Below are positions 26,727-34,921 of a stretch of DNA of 64,000 bases, piece after piece. The notes under the pieces are model-generated. The model was given only the letters and a program-made list of their open reading frames with translations. It was not told where the DNA came from and made no database searches. The stretch's first letter is position 1. Each line of letters opens with the position of its first letter. The DNA comes from Parasphingopyxis algicola (GTDB lineage: Bacteria; Pseudomonadota; Alphaproteobacteria; Sphingomonadales; Sphingomonadaceae). Both the position numbers and the translations under genes were made by a program. The DNA is taken from the NCBI RefSeq assembly GCF_013378075.1, contig NZ_CP051131.1:2678501-2742500 (forward strand), in the 5' to 3' direction.

Positions 26727-27130
26727 GCCCGGCGGGCGAGAAACGGCTGTTGCAGCTGGCGGCCGGGATCGCCTGTCTCGTCCCGATCGGCATGGGCGCG
26801 GCGAGCATCGCCATCGGGCCGTCGATATTGTCCGGGATCGGCGATCCGCCGGTCCGCGATCTCGACAGCCATTTCCGCTATCTGTCCGGCATCTTCCTCA
26901 TCCTCGGCCTCGCCTTTGCGAGCTGCGTGCCGGGGATCGAGACCAAGACGGCGCGGTTCCGGCTATTGGGCGCGATGGTCGTGGCGGGCGGCCTCGCGCG
27001 CGCCTGGTCGGCGGCCGAATACGGCTTGCCGTCGGAAGGGCATCGCTTCGGCCTCGTGATGGAGCTCGGCGTCGTCCCGCTGCTCATCCTCTGGCAGGCG
27101 CGGGTCGCGCGGCGCTTGAGCGTCCGATGA
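26723..27130 (+). CDS. DUF4345 membrane protein, 135 aa
   Basis: Starts in the ATGA overlap. Four hydrophobic segments; DSHFRYLSGIFLILGLAF and GLARAWSAAEYG(L)PS are DUF4345 signatures. Function unknown. Stop overlaps the sterol desaturase start (ATGA). Confidence 0.88.
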   Translation: MSPAGEKRLLQLAAGIACLVPIGMGAASIAIGPSILSGIGDPPVRDLDSHFRYLSGIFLILGLAFASCVPGIETKTARFRLLGAMVVAGGLARAWSAAEYGLPSEGHRFGLVMELGVVPLLILWQARVARRLSVR

Positions 27131-27876
27131 GCGATCCCTGGCTCGCGGGCGCGCTCGCGCTCTGGGTGGCGCTTGTGTTCGCGCTCGAACGGCTGGCCGT
27201 CGCGCAAACCCCGCCCGCCGACAATCGCCGCCGTATCCTGCGCAATATCGGGCTCGGGCTGATCGCGCTCGCCACGGCGCCGCTGCTGCTGACGTTCACC
27301 GGGCGGATCGCGTCGGGCGTCGAACCGCTGGTGCCGCTGGCAGGGCTGGGCGCGCTCGGCGCGCTCCTCGTCCAATTGCTGATCCTCGATGTCTGGACCT
27401 ATGGGATGCACCGCGCCTATCATGAAATCCCGCTCCTCTGGCGCTTCCACGCCCCGCACCATCTCGACGAGCATCTCGATGCGAGCTCGGCCTTCCGCTT
27501 CCATCTCGGCGAGATCCTGATCTCGGCCGCGATGCGGCTGATCCCGGCGTTCGCCTTCGGCATCGACGCGGCGACGCTGCTGTTGTTCGAAGCGATCCTG
27601 ACCGCCAATGCCGTGTTCCACCATTCGAACATCCGCCTGCCCGCCCGGTTCGAGCGGCTGCTCTCCTTCGTCATCGTCACGCCCTCGATCCACTGGCGGC
27701 ATCACCGGAACATACAGGCCGACACCGACAGCAATTACACCGCGATCCTTTCACTCTGGGACCGGCTGTTCGGCTCGCGCAATCCCAAGCCGCGCCGGAT
27801 CGGCATGCCGATCGGCGTCGAGGGCGAGCGGGACCGGAGCTTCGGGAAGCTGCTGGTTTATCCGTTTGCGGGTTGA
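27127..27876 (+). CDS. sterol desaturase / fatty acid hydroxylase superfamily protein, 249 aa
   Basis: Integral membrane di-iron enzyme. Histidine boxes: HRAYH, FHAPHHLDEH and HWRHHRN, in the usual order, with a DLWTYGMHR-type lead (ILDVWTYGMHRAYHEIPLLWRFHAPHH). The reaction would be hydroxylation or desaturation of a lipid; substrate unknown. Third gene of the DUF2721-DUF4345 operon. Confidence 0.92.
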   Translation: MSDPWLAGALALWVALVFALERLAVAQTPPADNRRRILRNIGLGLIALATAPLLLTFTGRIASGVEPLVPLAGLGALGALLVQLLILDVWTYGMHRAYHEIPLLWRFHAPHHLDEHLDASSAFRFHLGEILISAAMRLIPAFAFGIDAATLLLFEAILTANAVFHHSNIRLPARFERLLSFVIVTPSIHWRHHRNIQADTDSNYTAILSLWDRLFGSRNPKPRRIGMPIGVEGERDRSFGKLLVYPFAG

Positions 27877-28172
27877 TTTGTCAGACTCGATTCTTGGGTC
27901 AGAATTTCGCTAGCGCGAAATCGCGGCACCGGCCCGCTCCCCCTCCCGGCCTCCCACAGGGTAAACTTATTGGGAGGCCGGGAGGGGGAGCGGGCGGAGA
28001 TGGCAGAGGCTCCGGCGGCGCAAAGCGTCGTTGGATGCCATCGGAGGGCGGTGCCGCGCTCGACCGCAAGGTCGAGTCTGACAAACAGTCCCCCGGTGCC
28101 GCGCCTGAGGCGAAGCCGAAGATCTGACAAAAGGAATCTGCCGCGCTCGACCGTCAGGTCGAGTCCGACAAA
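27877..28172. repeat. composite palindromic cassette, copy 5
   Basis: Truncated left modules, core GCTCCCCCTCCCGGCC type with loop CAGGGTAAACTTAT and a right arm that breaks off after GAGCGGG. It continues into a unique-looking 100-bp block (about 27979-28086) that recurs almost exactly at 33251-33354, then three right modules ending TCTGACAAA, TCTGACAAA and TCCGACAAA. Confidence 0.88.
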
Positions 28173-28179
28173 GAAAACC

Positions 28180-28650
28180 CTATTCCCCGCTGTCTTCCGG
28201 CGCCGCATAACGCAGGGCGATCAGGCGGTCGCCCTCGAAGACCGGGGCGTCGGGCACGGTAACCCCGTCGTTGAAATCGAAAATCCGGTCCTCGTTCATG
28301 TCGTAATGGAGCATGACGATGAACATCTCGCCGGTCTCCGGAACCGCATTGATCGTGATCCCCACATCATGGCTGATCCCCTGGAGGACCGGCGCCGCGC
28401 CCACATATTCGGTGGGCACCGGAGCGCCGTCACGGAACGGATGCATGACGAGGAAGCCGTCGCGCTCGATGCGCACCGAGGGGAAGGTGAAGGTCGCGCC
28501 CGATCGGGTTGCGCCTTCGAGCCGGATCGCATTGCGTTCGCCATTGCCGGTTTCGATCTGCGGCGGTGCTGCCATGTCCTCCTGAGCCGCGGCCAGCGCC
28601 GGGCCGGAAAGAAACGCCGCACAGGTCCAAACCGCTGCCATCCTGATCAT
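28180..28650 (-). CDS. exported DUF7282-like protein, 156 aa
   Basis: Start ATG 28650 with AGGAGA upstream. Signal peptide (AAVWTCAAFLSGPALAAAQ). The domain contains SVRIERDGFLVMHPFRDGAPVPTEYVGAAPVLQGISHDVGITI and FIVMLHYDMNEDRIFDF, which resembles DUF7282 proteins (beta-sandwich, common in haloarchaea and some bacteria). Function unknown; the assignment rests on pattern only. Confidence 0.7.
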   Translation of the reverse strand: MIRMAAVWTCAAFLSGPALAAAQEDMAAPPQIETGNGERNAIRLEGATRSGATFTFPSVRIERDGFLVMHPFRDGAPVPTEYVGAAPVLQGISHDVGITINAVPETGEMFIVMLHYDMNEDRIFDFNDGVTVPDAPVFEGDRLIALRYAAPEDSGE

Positions 28651-28769
28651 ATTATATCTCCTGCCGACTGGACTTATCGGATATGGAAAGGGCGATCCAC
28701 CTTGACGCTGCCCGCCTACCTGCGGCATCTGGCGGCTGTCACAGTTCAGGCACAGCTCAGGAAACACCC

Positions 28770-29048
28770 ATGTCCGCGCGTATCTACCAACGGATGAAGA
28801 ATGCCATGCAGTCGGGCCGCCACCGCGTCGGCCTGTGGACTCTCGAATTCGAACCGAGCGAAGCGCAGCGCGCCGATCCGCTGACGGGCTGGGCCGGGTC
28901 GTCAGACACCAACCGCCAGGTCCGCCTGACCTTCCCGACATTGGAAGCCGCGAAAGCCTATGCCGACAAGCAGGGCATCGCCTATCATGTCGTGCCGGGA
29001 CCCGAAAAGAAACTGAAGCTCCAGGCCTACGCCGACAATTTCCGCTAG
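28770..29048 (+). CDS. ETC complex I subunit-like protein (NDUFS4/AQDQ type), 92 aa
   Basis: ATG 28770. RIYQRMKNAMQSGR, WTLEFEPSEAQRADPLTGWAGSSDTNRQVRLTFPTLEAAKAYA and the C-terminal NFR match the NDUFS4 family, an accessory subunit of respiratory complex I found in mitochondria and alphaproteobacteria. Stand-alone location is usual. Length normal. Confidence 0.95.
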   Translation: MSARIYQRMKNAMQSGRHRVGLWTLEFEPSEAQRADPLTGWAGSSDTNRQVRLTFPTLEAAKAYADKQGIAYHVVPGPEKKLKLQAYADNFR

Positions 29049-29050
29049 GA

Positions 29051-29250
29051 GCCGACTTCAGTTCCCGGCCCATCGCCGCGCGGCATCGAAGGATGGCGTC
29101 CGCCGTCTCCTCGAGCTCGGTCGCCGGATGGAGATCGGTGCCCTGGAGGTGGACGACCGGCCAGCCCATCGATTCGGCTCGCCGCGCTTCTTCGACGGAT
29201 GCCGGCGAGGTACGCACGAAACCGCGCTGCGCATCTAGCCAGTCGGGCAT
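29051..29250 (-). pseudogene. possible small broken gene
   Basis: From ATG 29250 the frame reads MPDWLDAQRGFVRTSPASVE..., HPATELEETADAILRCRAAMG, which looks like protein, but there is no stop before the complex I gene on the other strand and the frame would run antisense through it. A single frameshift near 29060 would end it at once. Treat as doubtful. The rest of 29049-29321 shows nothing. Confidence 0.25.
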
Positions 29251-29321
29251 CGGCGGCGCGCCTTTCGGGTCTTGCTGGTCGGTTCCCGGGCCCGTTAGCA
29301 CGGTTTGCCGCGACGCACGGC

Positions 29322-29915
29322 CTATCCGCGCGGCATGCGCAGCATCGGATACATGACCGGCGAGTCGCCCGTCTGGATCTCGCCCATCAGTTCGAACCCG
29401 TGCCGCTCGTACAGCGGATTGTTCTTCGAGTTGGACGATTCCAGATAGGCCGCCGCGCCGTCCGCATCGCACAGCCGCAGCCGGTGTTTGAGCAGCGCGC
29501 TGCCGAGCCCGCGACCCTGGCGAAACGGATCGGCCGCGATTTGCGGCAGATACCAGCAGGGCGTTTCGGGGTGGGCTTCATCCATCTGCGCGAAAAAATC
29601 CTCGATCGCGTCCATCCGGTCGTCGGGGACCGAACCGGCGATCACCGTCATTACCGCCTCGTCGTCGGGAAAGAAGTCCGGCGGCAGCCAGCAGGCCGCC
29701 GCCCCGCCGCACGCCGTCATGTCGGCCGTGCCTTCGTCGAACGCCCGCCCGCAAAAGGCGGTCACGAAATCCGGCATGGCGCGCGCATAGATATCGCTGT
29801 CCGGCCATACCCAGCGCGCGACGGGATCGGCGACGAAGCCGAGCGTGATTGCGGCTTTGGCCCCGGCGCGCTCGCCATGGGATTTTGCGGATTTCACTGC
29901 GATCATCGTCATCAT
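29322..29915 (-). CDS. GNAT-family acetyltransferase, 197 aa
   Basis: Start chosen at ATG 29915, seven bases after AGGAC; two more ATGs follow at once. The acetyl-CoA binding loop is visible as LPQIAADPFRQGRGLGSALLKHRL, followed by AAAYLESSNSKNNPLYERHGFELMGE, typical of GNAT N-acetyltransferases. The N-terminal half has AMPDFVTAF and is longer than minimal GNATs. Substrate unknown. Confidence 0.9.
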   Translation of the reverse strand: MMTMIAVKSAKSHGERAGAKAAITLGFVADPVARWVWPDSDIYARAMPDFVTAFCGRAFDEGTADMTACGGAAACWLPPDFFPDDEAVMTVIAGSVPDDRMDAIEDFFAQMDEAHPETPCWYLPQIAADPFRQGRGLGSALLKHRLRLCDADGAAAYLESSNSKNNPLYERHGFELMGEIQTGDSPVMYPMLRMPRG

Positions 29916-30043
29916 CTTGTCCTGAACCGTGTTTCGGGATCGGGACGCCATGACTGGCTTGCGTTGTAGCGAGCGTGGGAACGGGCGTTGTTTTTCAAGA
30001 TGGCGCCCGAAAGCGGTCGACGGGCTATGCCTGCCGGGCGGGA

Positions 30044-30598
30044 TCAGGCCCGATCGTCGCCGGCCAACCAGCCCGCCCCCAGCAACGCCAGCATCCGCAC
30101 GTCGATCACGCAGTCCTCGTCCCGCTTCGCCGCCACGAAATCCGCGACGCCGGTCAGCGGGACGCGGTGGACGATGATATTTTCATGGTCGGTGCCGCCG
30201 CCAGCGCCGACTTTTTCCAGCGCCGTCGCCTTGAGCAGGGCGAAGGTCTCGCTTGTCATCCCGGGCGAGGAGCAGAAGCGGCCGAGATTCTCGATCTTTC
30301 CCGCGCGATAGCCGGTTTCCTCTTCCAGCTCGCGGCGGGCGGCCTCGACCGGATCCTCGCCGGCCGTGTCGTCGCCGACGAGCCCGGCCGGAAATTCCAG
30401 GCAGTTGGCCTTGAGCGGCACCCGGTACTGCTCGACGAGGATCACATGATCGCCGCCGGTATCGCCGTCACCCGCCGCGTCGATCGCCAGCAAGGCCGCC
30501 GCGCCGATGCCGCGCACCCGGCTCACATATTCCCAGCGGCCCTCCTGGAGGATGGCGAGATAGTTGCCGGCCCAGTGGGTGGTGACGGGATCGCTCAT
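30044..30598 (-). CDS. NUDIX hydrolase, ADP-ribose pyrophosphatase-like, 184 aa
   Basis: Complete NUDIX box: GLVGDD..GEDPVEAARRELEEETGY (Gx5Ex7REUxEExGU) after the LEFPAG string typical of ADP-ribose pyrophosphatases, and CSSPGMTSE downstream. Likely hydrolyses ADP-ribose or related dinucleotides. It lies 17 bases downstream of the first TPM lipoprotein gene on the same strand. Confidence 0.93.
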   Translation of the reverse strand: MSDPVTTHWAGNYLAILQEGRWEYVSRVRGIGAAALLAIDAAGDGDTGGDHVILVEQYRVPLKANCLEFPAGLVGDDTAGEDPVEAARRELEEETGYRAGKIENLGRFCSSPGMTSETFALLKATALEKVGAGGGTDHENIIVHRVPLTGVADFVAAKRDEDCVIDVRMLALLGAGWLAGDDRA

Positions 30599-30615
30599 AA
30601 TGCGGGTTTACGGCC

Positions 30616-31158
30616 TTAGCGCGCGGCGATGCGTTCGACGCCGCCGAGCCGGGCGGTCAGCGCGTCGACGGCGCTGTCAAACCCTTCGGACACCTCGCCC
30701 GCATCGAAATGCGCGGCCATTTCCGATTCGGTCGCGTCGGTAAACTCGCGGGTCAGGGCTTCGTGTGCGCCGGTCGCCGGGACGATGGCGATCGCCTCGT
30801 CGGCCGCGGCGATCAGGATAAGCGCGCCGCCCGCGCCGATGCCGCGTTCGCCGACCATCTCGGCCGCCTTTTGCTCGATATCGGTGTCGTCGGTGCTCAG
30901 GATCACCGCGATATGGACCTCGTGACCGGTTTCCGCGTGAAAGGCGGCGAGCCGCTCGTTCAGCTGCGCATCCATGCCTTCCTCGAGCAGCCCGATATCC
31001 TTCACATAGTCGATCGGGCCCTCGCGCCCGTCTTCTGCGACAGCGGCCTCGTCCACGGTCGCCGCTCCGGCGGCTTCGGCATCGCCACCGGCGCTGCCGC
31101 TACAGGCGGCGAGAGCAAGCGCCATGCCCGTAATCGCGATCGGGCTCCGATATCGCAT
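30616..31158 (-). CDS. TPM-domain-like lipoprotein, 180 aa
   Basis: Lipoprotein signal (SPIAITGMALALAACSG), an acidic linker, then a TPM-type domain: YVKDIGLLEEGMDAQLNERLAAFHAETGHEVHIAVILSTDDTDI, GALILIAAADEAIAIVPATGAHEALT. The TPM fold occurs in phosphatase-like and photosystem-repair proteins; activity here is unknown. Paralogue of the next gene upstream, with 5 bases between them. Confidence 0.8.
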   Translation of the reverse strand: MRYRSPIAITGMALALAACSGSAGGDAEAAGAATVDEAAVAEDGREGPIDYVKDIGLLEEGMDAQLNERLAAFHAETGHEVHIAVILSTDDTDIEQKAAEMVGERGIGAGGALILIAAADEAIAIVPATGAHEALTREFTDATESEMAAHFDAGEVSEGFDSAVDALTARLGGVERIAAR

Positions 31159-31163
31159 TGTGC

Positions 31164-31688
31164 CTATTCCCCCTGATTGCCGAGCCGCGCGATCAGCGCA
31201 TCGGCCCCGGCGTTCAATCCCTCGGCCAGCTCGTTCTCCTCGAAATGCGCGATCATCGCCACCTCGGTGTCGCCGGTAAAGGCTTCGTCCAACCCTTCGC
31301 CGACGACAGCCAACGCCTGGTCCGCTCCGGCGACGTAGATCAGCGCATCGGCCTCGCGTTCGGTACGCCGTTCCTCGGCGATCGTTTCGATATCGGCGCC
31401 GTCGGTCGTCATCCCGAGGATGATGTGGACGTCCTGTCCGCTGTCCGCGTGGAAGGCCGCAAGCTTCTCGTTGAGGGTGGCGATGAGCGCGGCGTCGACC
31501 AGGCCGTCCGTCTCGTCCTCGGCATAGCCCGATGCGTCATGGGCGGCGGCATCGTCCGCGGCCGTGTCCTCCGTCGCCGCGGCCGCCGCTTCATCGTCTT
31601 CATTCTGGGTGGCGGCTTCGCCGCTACACGCGGTCAGCGCAAGCGCGACGGCGATCGTCCCGGCCGGGATCATGGTGGAGATTTTCAT
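31164..31688 (-). CDS. TPM-domain-like lipoprotein, 174 aa
   Basis: Start ATG 31688 (MKISTMIPAGTIAVALALTACSG) after AGAGGAAC; the longer frame to 31727 lacks support. Ala/Glu/Asp-rich linker of about 40 residues, then LVDAALIATLNEKLAAFHADSGQDVHIILGMTTDGADIETIAEERRTE and ALIYVAGADQALAVVGEG, clearly paralogous to 30616-31158. Tandem duplication. The 271 bases upstream (31689-31959) form a divergent promoter region to the gene at 31960. Confidence 0.8.
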   Translation of the reverse strand: MKISTMIPAGTIAVALALTACSGEAATQNEDDEAAAAATEDTAADDAAAHDASGYAEDETDGLVDAALIATLNEKLAAFHADSGQDVHIILGMTTDGADIETIAEERRTEREADALIYVAGADQALAVVGEGLDEAFTGDTEVAMIAHFEENELAEGLNAGADALIARLGNQGE

Positions 31689-31959
31689 CGAAACAGTTCC
31701 TCTGCGGCAAAGTCCGGGCCATCGCATATTTGGAACGCCCGCGAAACAGGCTTGGCCCGGCGAGTCCGCGAATTTCCGCGCGGAAAATTCCGACGGAAGA
31801 AACCGCCATACTCGGCCGATCGGTCGGGACTGAAGAACCGGATCCGACCGAATCCCGATTTCGTTGGAACCTTTGTCCGGCTCCGTTCATTGGAAGGGTG
31901 GACTGCGGCGCCGTAATCGCCGTTAAAAGCCCGAAAACAAACACAGGGAATACAACACC

Positions 31960-32235
31960 ATGAAGAAGATGATTTTCACCACTGTCGCTGCCTCCGCCGC
32001 CCTCGCGCTCGGCGCCTGCCAGAGCCCGGAAGCGGACGCCGTCGAAGATGCGGCCGAAGAGCAGGCCGAAGCGATCGACGAAATGGCCGACGAAGCGACC
32101 AGCGAGGCGCGGGAAGAAGCGCTCGAAGAGCAGGCGGATATCGTCGAGGAACAGGGCGAGGAAGCCGCCAACGCGATGGACGATGACGGCGAGATCGCCC
32201 CGAGCGAGACCGGCATCGGCGACACGCAGGAATAG
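31960..32235 (+). CDS. small highly acidic lipoprotein, 91 aa
   Basis: Signal MKKMIFTTVAASAALALGAC ends with a lipobox. The mature chain is nearly all Glu, Asp and Ala (EDAAEEQAEAIDEMADEATSEAREEALEEQ) and is predicted to be helical or disordered. No family beyond 'small acidic lipoprotein'. Followed by a terminator-like hairpin. Confidence 0.8.
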   Translation: MKKMIFTTVAASAALALGACQSPEADAVEDAAEEQAEAIDEMADEATSEAREEALEEQADIVEEQGEEAANAMDDDGEIAPSETGIGDTQE

Positions 32236-32286
32236 TCTTCGGACAACCGGATACGAGCCATTTACGGTAATGCCTCCCATGGCATT

Positions 32287-32325
32287 GACGGCGTTGCGGG
32301 TCACTCCCCGCAGCGCCGTTTTCGT
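32287..32325 (+). terminator. intrinsic terminator after the acidic lipoprotein gene
   Basis: GACGGCGTTGCGGG pairs with CCCGCAGCGCCGTT (one G-U and one mismatch-free stem otherwise) and is followed by TTCGTT. Confidence 0.65.
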
Positions 32326-32328
32326 TGG

Positions 32329-32560
32329 TTCGTCAGACCTTCGGCGTTCGCCTCAGGCGCCGCGCCGGGGTTCACTTGTCAGAACATTGCTATCGCAATG
32401 TCGCCGCACCAGCCCGCTCCCCCTCCCGACCTCCCACTAGGGTACACTCAATGGGAGGTCGGGAGGGGGAGCGGGCTGGTGCCGCGCTCGACCGCAAGGT
32501 CGAGTCTGACAAACAAGAATCTGGTGCGGCGATTTCCTGCTATGGAAATTCTGACAAACA
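32329..32560. repeat. composite palindromic cassette, copy 6
   Basis: Left module TTCGTCAGACCTTCGGC...CCTCAGGCGCCGCGCC and an ACATTGC module; core CACCAGCCCGCTCCCCCTCCCGACC with the exactly compensated right arm (GGTCGGG...GGGCTGGTG), loop CTAGGGTACACTCAA. Right modules CTCGACCGCAAGGTCGAG and ATTTCC/GGAAAT, each ending TCTGACAAA. Confidence 0.9.
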
Positions 32561-32639
32561 AAGCCCCCGACAAACCCGCCCAATCCCGCCAAAATCGCCG
32601 CTTTCCCGCGCTCACTTCCCATTAACGCGCGAAGCCCTA

Positions 32640-33022
32640 TATTGGGGCTGCCGGGGCTTGCTCCGGCTATGGCGATAAACGGTGTCGTGCAATAGACACA
32701 GCGGACCCGGGGGCAGTACCCGGCGGCTCCACCATAGTGGGCGGTTTTCCGAGGGTTTCCCGACGATTTCCACCCGCCAAGATGGGGCCGAACCAGGATC
32801 GACGTGTGTTGAAAGACGCCACTTTTCGCCCGGCCTGAATGCGCCGCAAAACCGTTCACAAACCATAAGTGCCAACGATAACGAAGCACTTGCTATTGCT
32901 GCGTAACGCATAGCCTCACGGCTTAAGTTACAACGACAATAACGGGGCTGGACCACGCCCGGCAACAGAAGTGGAAACCGGCGGTCCGGGGCGCACCGAG
33001 CAACAGAAGCGCCCCACTCCAA
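32640..33022 (+). ncRNA. ssrA: permuted two-piece tmRNA (ssrA)
   Basis: The acceptor half comes first and ends CGGCTCC-ACCA at 32734, with the alphaproteobacterial T-arm GGACCCGGGGGCAGTACCC. After an intervening loop, the coding half begins GGGGCCGAACCAGG at 32784; GGGGCCG pairs with CGGCTCC of the acceptor half to rebuild the 7-bp acceptor stem. The tag frame GCC-AAC-GAT...GCG-TAA at 32871-32906 encodes ANDNEALAIAA. Pseudoknot-rich sequence continues to about 33020. tmRNA rescues stalled ribosomes with SmpB and tags the product for proteolysis. A -10-like TATATT is at 32636. Exact processed ends are estimates. Confidence 0.95.
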
Positions 33023-33023
33023 T

Positions 33024-33048
33024 CCCCACAAAGTGGTACTTTGCGGGG
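33024..33048. repeat. CAAAGT-N3-ACTTTG hairpin at the tmRNA 3' end
   Basis: CCCCACAAAGTGGTACTTTG followed by CGGGG folds into a hairpin. The same core in the opposite sense (CGCAAAGTACCACTTTGCG) lies at 39014-39033, just before acnA. It may end the tmRNA transcript or be a boundary of the island between them. Confidence 0.5.
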
Positions 33049-33058
33049 TCCCCGCTTC

Positions 33059-33362
33059 TTTCGTCAGGCCTTCGGCTTCGCCTCAGGCGCCGCCCCGGGT
33101 TTCTCTTGTCAGAACATTGCTATCGCAATGTCGCGGCACCGGCCCGCTCCCCCTCCCGGCCTCCCATTGAGTGTACCCTGTTGGGAGGCCGGGAGGGGGT
33201 GCGGGCCGGTGCCGCGCTCGACCGATAGGTCGAGTCTGACAAAAGAGACTCCGGGAGGGGGAGCGGGCGGAGATGGCAGAGGCTCCGGCGGCGCAAAGCG
33301 TCGTTGGATGCCATCGGAGGGCGGTGCCGCGCTCGACCGCAAGGTTGAGTCTGACGAACAAA
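33059..33362. repeat. composite palindromic cassette, copy 7
   Basis: Left module CCTTCGGCTTCGCCTCAGG, an ACATTGC module, a core with one arm mismatch (GCTCCCCC versus GGGGGTGC) and a reverse-sense loop TTGAGTGTACCCTGT, a right CTCGACC module, then the 100-bp block shared with copy 5 (33251-33354) and a final module ending TCTGACGAAC. Fills the gap before 33372. Confidence 0.88.
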
Positions 33363-33371
33363 CACCGCCGC

Positions 33372-34028
33372 TCAACCCCCGTCCGCGTCATCCCCCTCCG
33401 GAAACGCCCCGCCTTCCATCCGCGCCTTCACGATCGCGAGCTGCGCATCGAGCGCCGCGATCGCGTCCTCCTCGCCGATATCGTCCGCAGCGCGCCGGTC
33501 CGCCGCCGCGTCCGCGCGCTTCAGCAAGGTCACGAGGATCGCGTCCGAATAGCGTTTCCGGTAGACCGCCACCTTGCCGCCCGAGACGACCGGCTCCCAC
33601 ACCCCCTCCACCGCCCGCTCGAACGCCGCCGCCTCCAGCACCGGCAACGCCTCGGTCAGCGCCCGCTCCCAGGCCGCCGCGAACCCGGCATCGCGCCTGC
33701 GGTGGCGATAGGCGCTGGTCGAGGAGATATGCGCAATCGCGCACGCATCCCGCACACAGCCCGTCCGCGCCAGCGCATGGAGGAATTTTCGTTTTCGGGG
33801 CGTCGTCCACCCGTCATGCCGGGTGCGATACTCCCAATCCCCCGCCTTCGCGAGGGCAGGCGGGTTGAGGGCAGGGGAGTTGGTCTCAACCAATTCCGTT
33901 TGGGCTGAGCCTGTCGAAGCCTTGCCCTTACTTTGCCCGGTTGAAGAAGAAGGACAGCCCTTCGACAGGCTCAGGGTAAGCGGTTCTTTTTGCGGCGCAG
34001 GCAGGCGCGGCGGATCGGGATCGGCCAT
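33372..34028 (-). CDS. HTH protein resembling phage terminase small subunit-like proteins, 218 aa
   Basis: Start ATG 34028 after GAGGAG. Residues about 70-125 hold the HTH (KRKFLHALARTGCVRDACAIAHISSTSAYRHRRRDAGFAAAW), matching the protein at 9879 in layout. The rest is helical (EAAAFERAVEGVWEPVV, YSDAILVTLLKRADAAADRR). The N-terminal linker (LTLSLSKG ... TGSAQTELVET) is the in-frame translation of a dispersed CTGAGCCTGTCGAAG repeat. No other phage gene nearby. Confidence 0.75.
   Translation of the reverse strand: MADPDPPRLPAPQKEPLTLSLSKGCPSSSTGQSKGKASTGSAQTELVETNSPALNPPALAKAGDWEYRTRHDGWTTPRKRKFLHALARTGCVRDACAIAHISSTSAYRHRRRDAGFAAAWERALTEALPVLEAAAFERAVEGVWEPVVSGGKVAVYRKRYSDAILVTLLKRADAAADRRAADDIGEEDAIAALDAQLAIVKARMEGGAFPEGDDADGG
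33905..33974. repeat. dispersed inverted repeat inside a coding region
   Basis: CTGAGCCTGTCGAAG (33905-33919) and its complement CTTCGACAGGCTCAG (33960-33974) flank 40 bases. This is a very common sphingomonad repeat, normally intergenic; here it is read in frame in the N-terminal linker of 33372-34028. Confidence 0.85.
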
Positions 34029-34164
34029 GATCGGGCTCCTCACACAGGGAATGGAGCCGATCTATTTATACTATCCGGGGGTCTGTAGGACAGGGAATAA
34101 GTTGCATACGGGCTATCGATTGATCAGTACCGAAAAGCAGAGGCTCGAGGAATTGGAGGCGGGG

Positions 34165-34872
34165 ATGTTCCAATCAATCAATTTGATCGCGATTATTAGC
34201 GCGCTGACCACGCTGTTAGCGTCCGCTTTGATTGTAGGTAGAATTTCCTATTTCTTTGCTACATTGCGCGCGCGCCTCAATGCTCGCAGACTATCAAGCC
34301 AGATGGATCAAGCAGTATTTGCTGGTCCGTTCTCAAAAGGCGCTCTCAAAGCTTCCTTCCTCACTTACGTCGAACCAGATTGCTCTCCTACCGATCCGTC
34401 AAACGAATCTGACTTGAGATACACAGCAGACGTCAGGGAGCGAATATTCAAAGTCGTTGATCGTTATGTCGAAGTGTCTGGCCGGCGAAAACATCTTATG
34501 ATCCTCGCAGACTCTGGAATGGGTAAGACGTCGTTTTGCCTAAACTATTTCTTACATGCTCAAAAAAAATTTACTCCGGAACACCATGTAGCCTTGGTCA
34601 GTCTCGCGCATCCCGAATGCATGGAATATATCGCGGCAATTAAAAATAAGCGAAATACAATTCTATTATTGGATGCATTGGATGAGAATTCAGAAGCGAT
34701 TGTAAATTATAACGAAAAACTATCAGAAATACTTATTGCTGCAACAGATTATCTAGTAGTAATTGTAACTTGCCGATCCCAATTTTTTGAAGATCAGGAC
34801 CACATACCGGTCGATACAGGTGTCTCCATGCTGGTTCCGCGAAAAGGTGGAGAGTCTGCAACCTATAAAATA
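34165..34872 (+). pseudogene. 5' part of a NACHT/STAND-type NTPase gene, split by an insertion
   Basis: ATG 34165 follows GGAGGCGGGG. Residues about 5-30 are one membrane helix (INLIAIISALTTLLASALIVG). The NTPase core has a Walker A-like ILADSGMGKTS (112-123, with Ala for the first Gly) and Walker B LLLDALDE (167-174), then VIVTCRSQFF (sensor 1), all typical of NACHT P-loop NTPases. The frame is broken after TYKI by the element at 34873 and resumes at 37644 as YHAYLMPFDKGQI, the usual continuation. Joined, the protein would have 652 residues. Low GC. NACHT proteins of this kind often serve in anti-phage defence; inferred here. Confidence 0.85.
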
Positions 34873-34897
34873 CCCGTTTATCCCCTTGACGCACGTG
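34873..34897 (+). repeat. left terminal inverted repeat of the IS1595-family element
   Basis: Outer sequence CCCGTTTATCCCCTTGACGC; differs from the complement of the right end at two positions. Confidence 0.93.
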
Positions 34898-34921
34898 TAG
34901 ATTGCCCGTATACTGCGGGCT

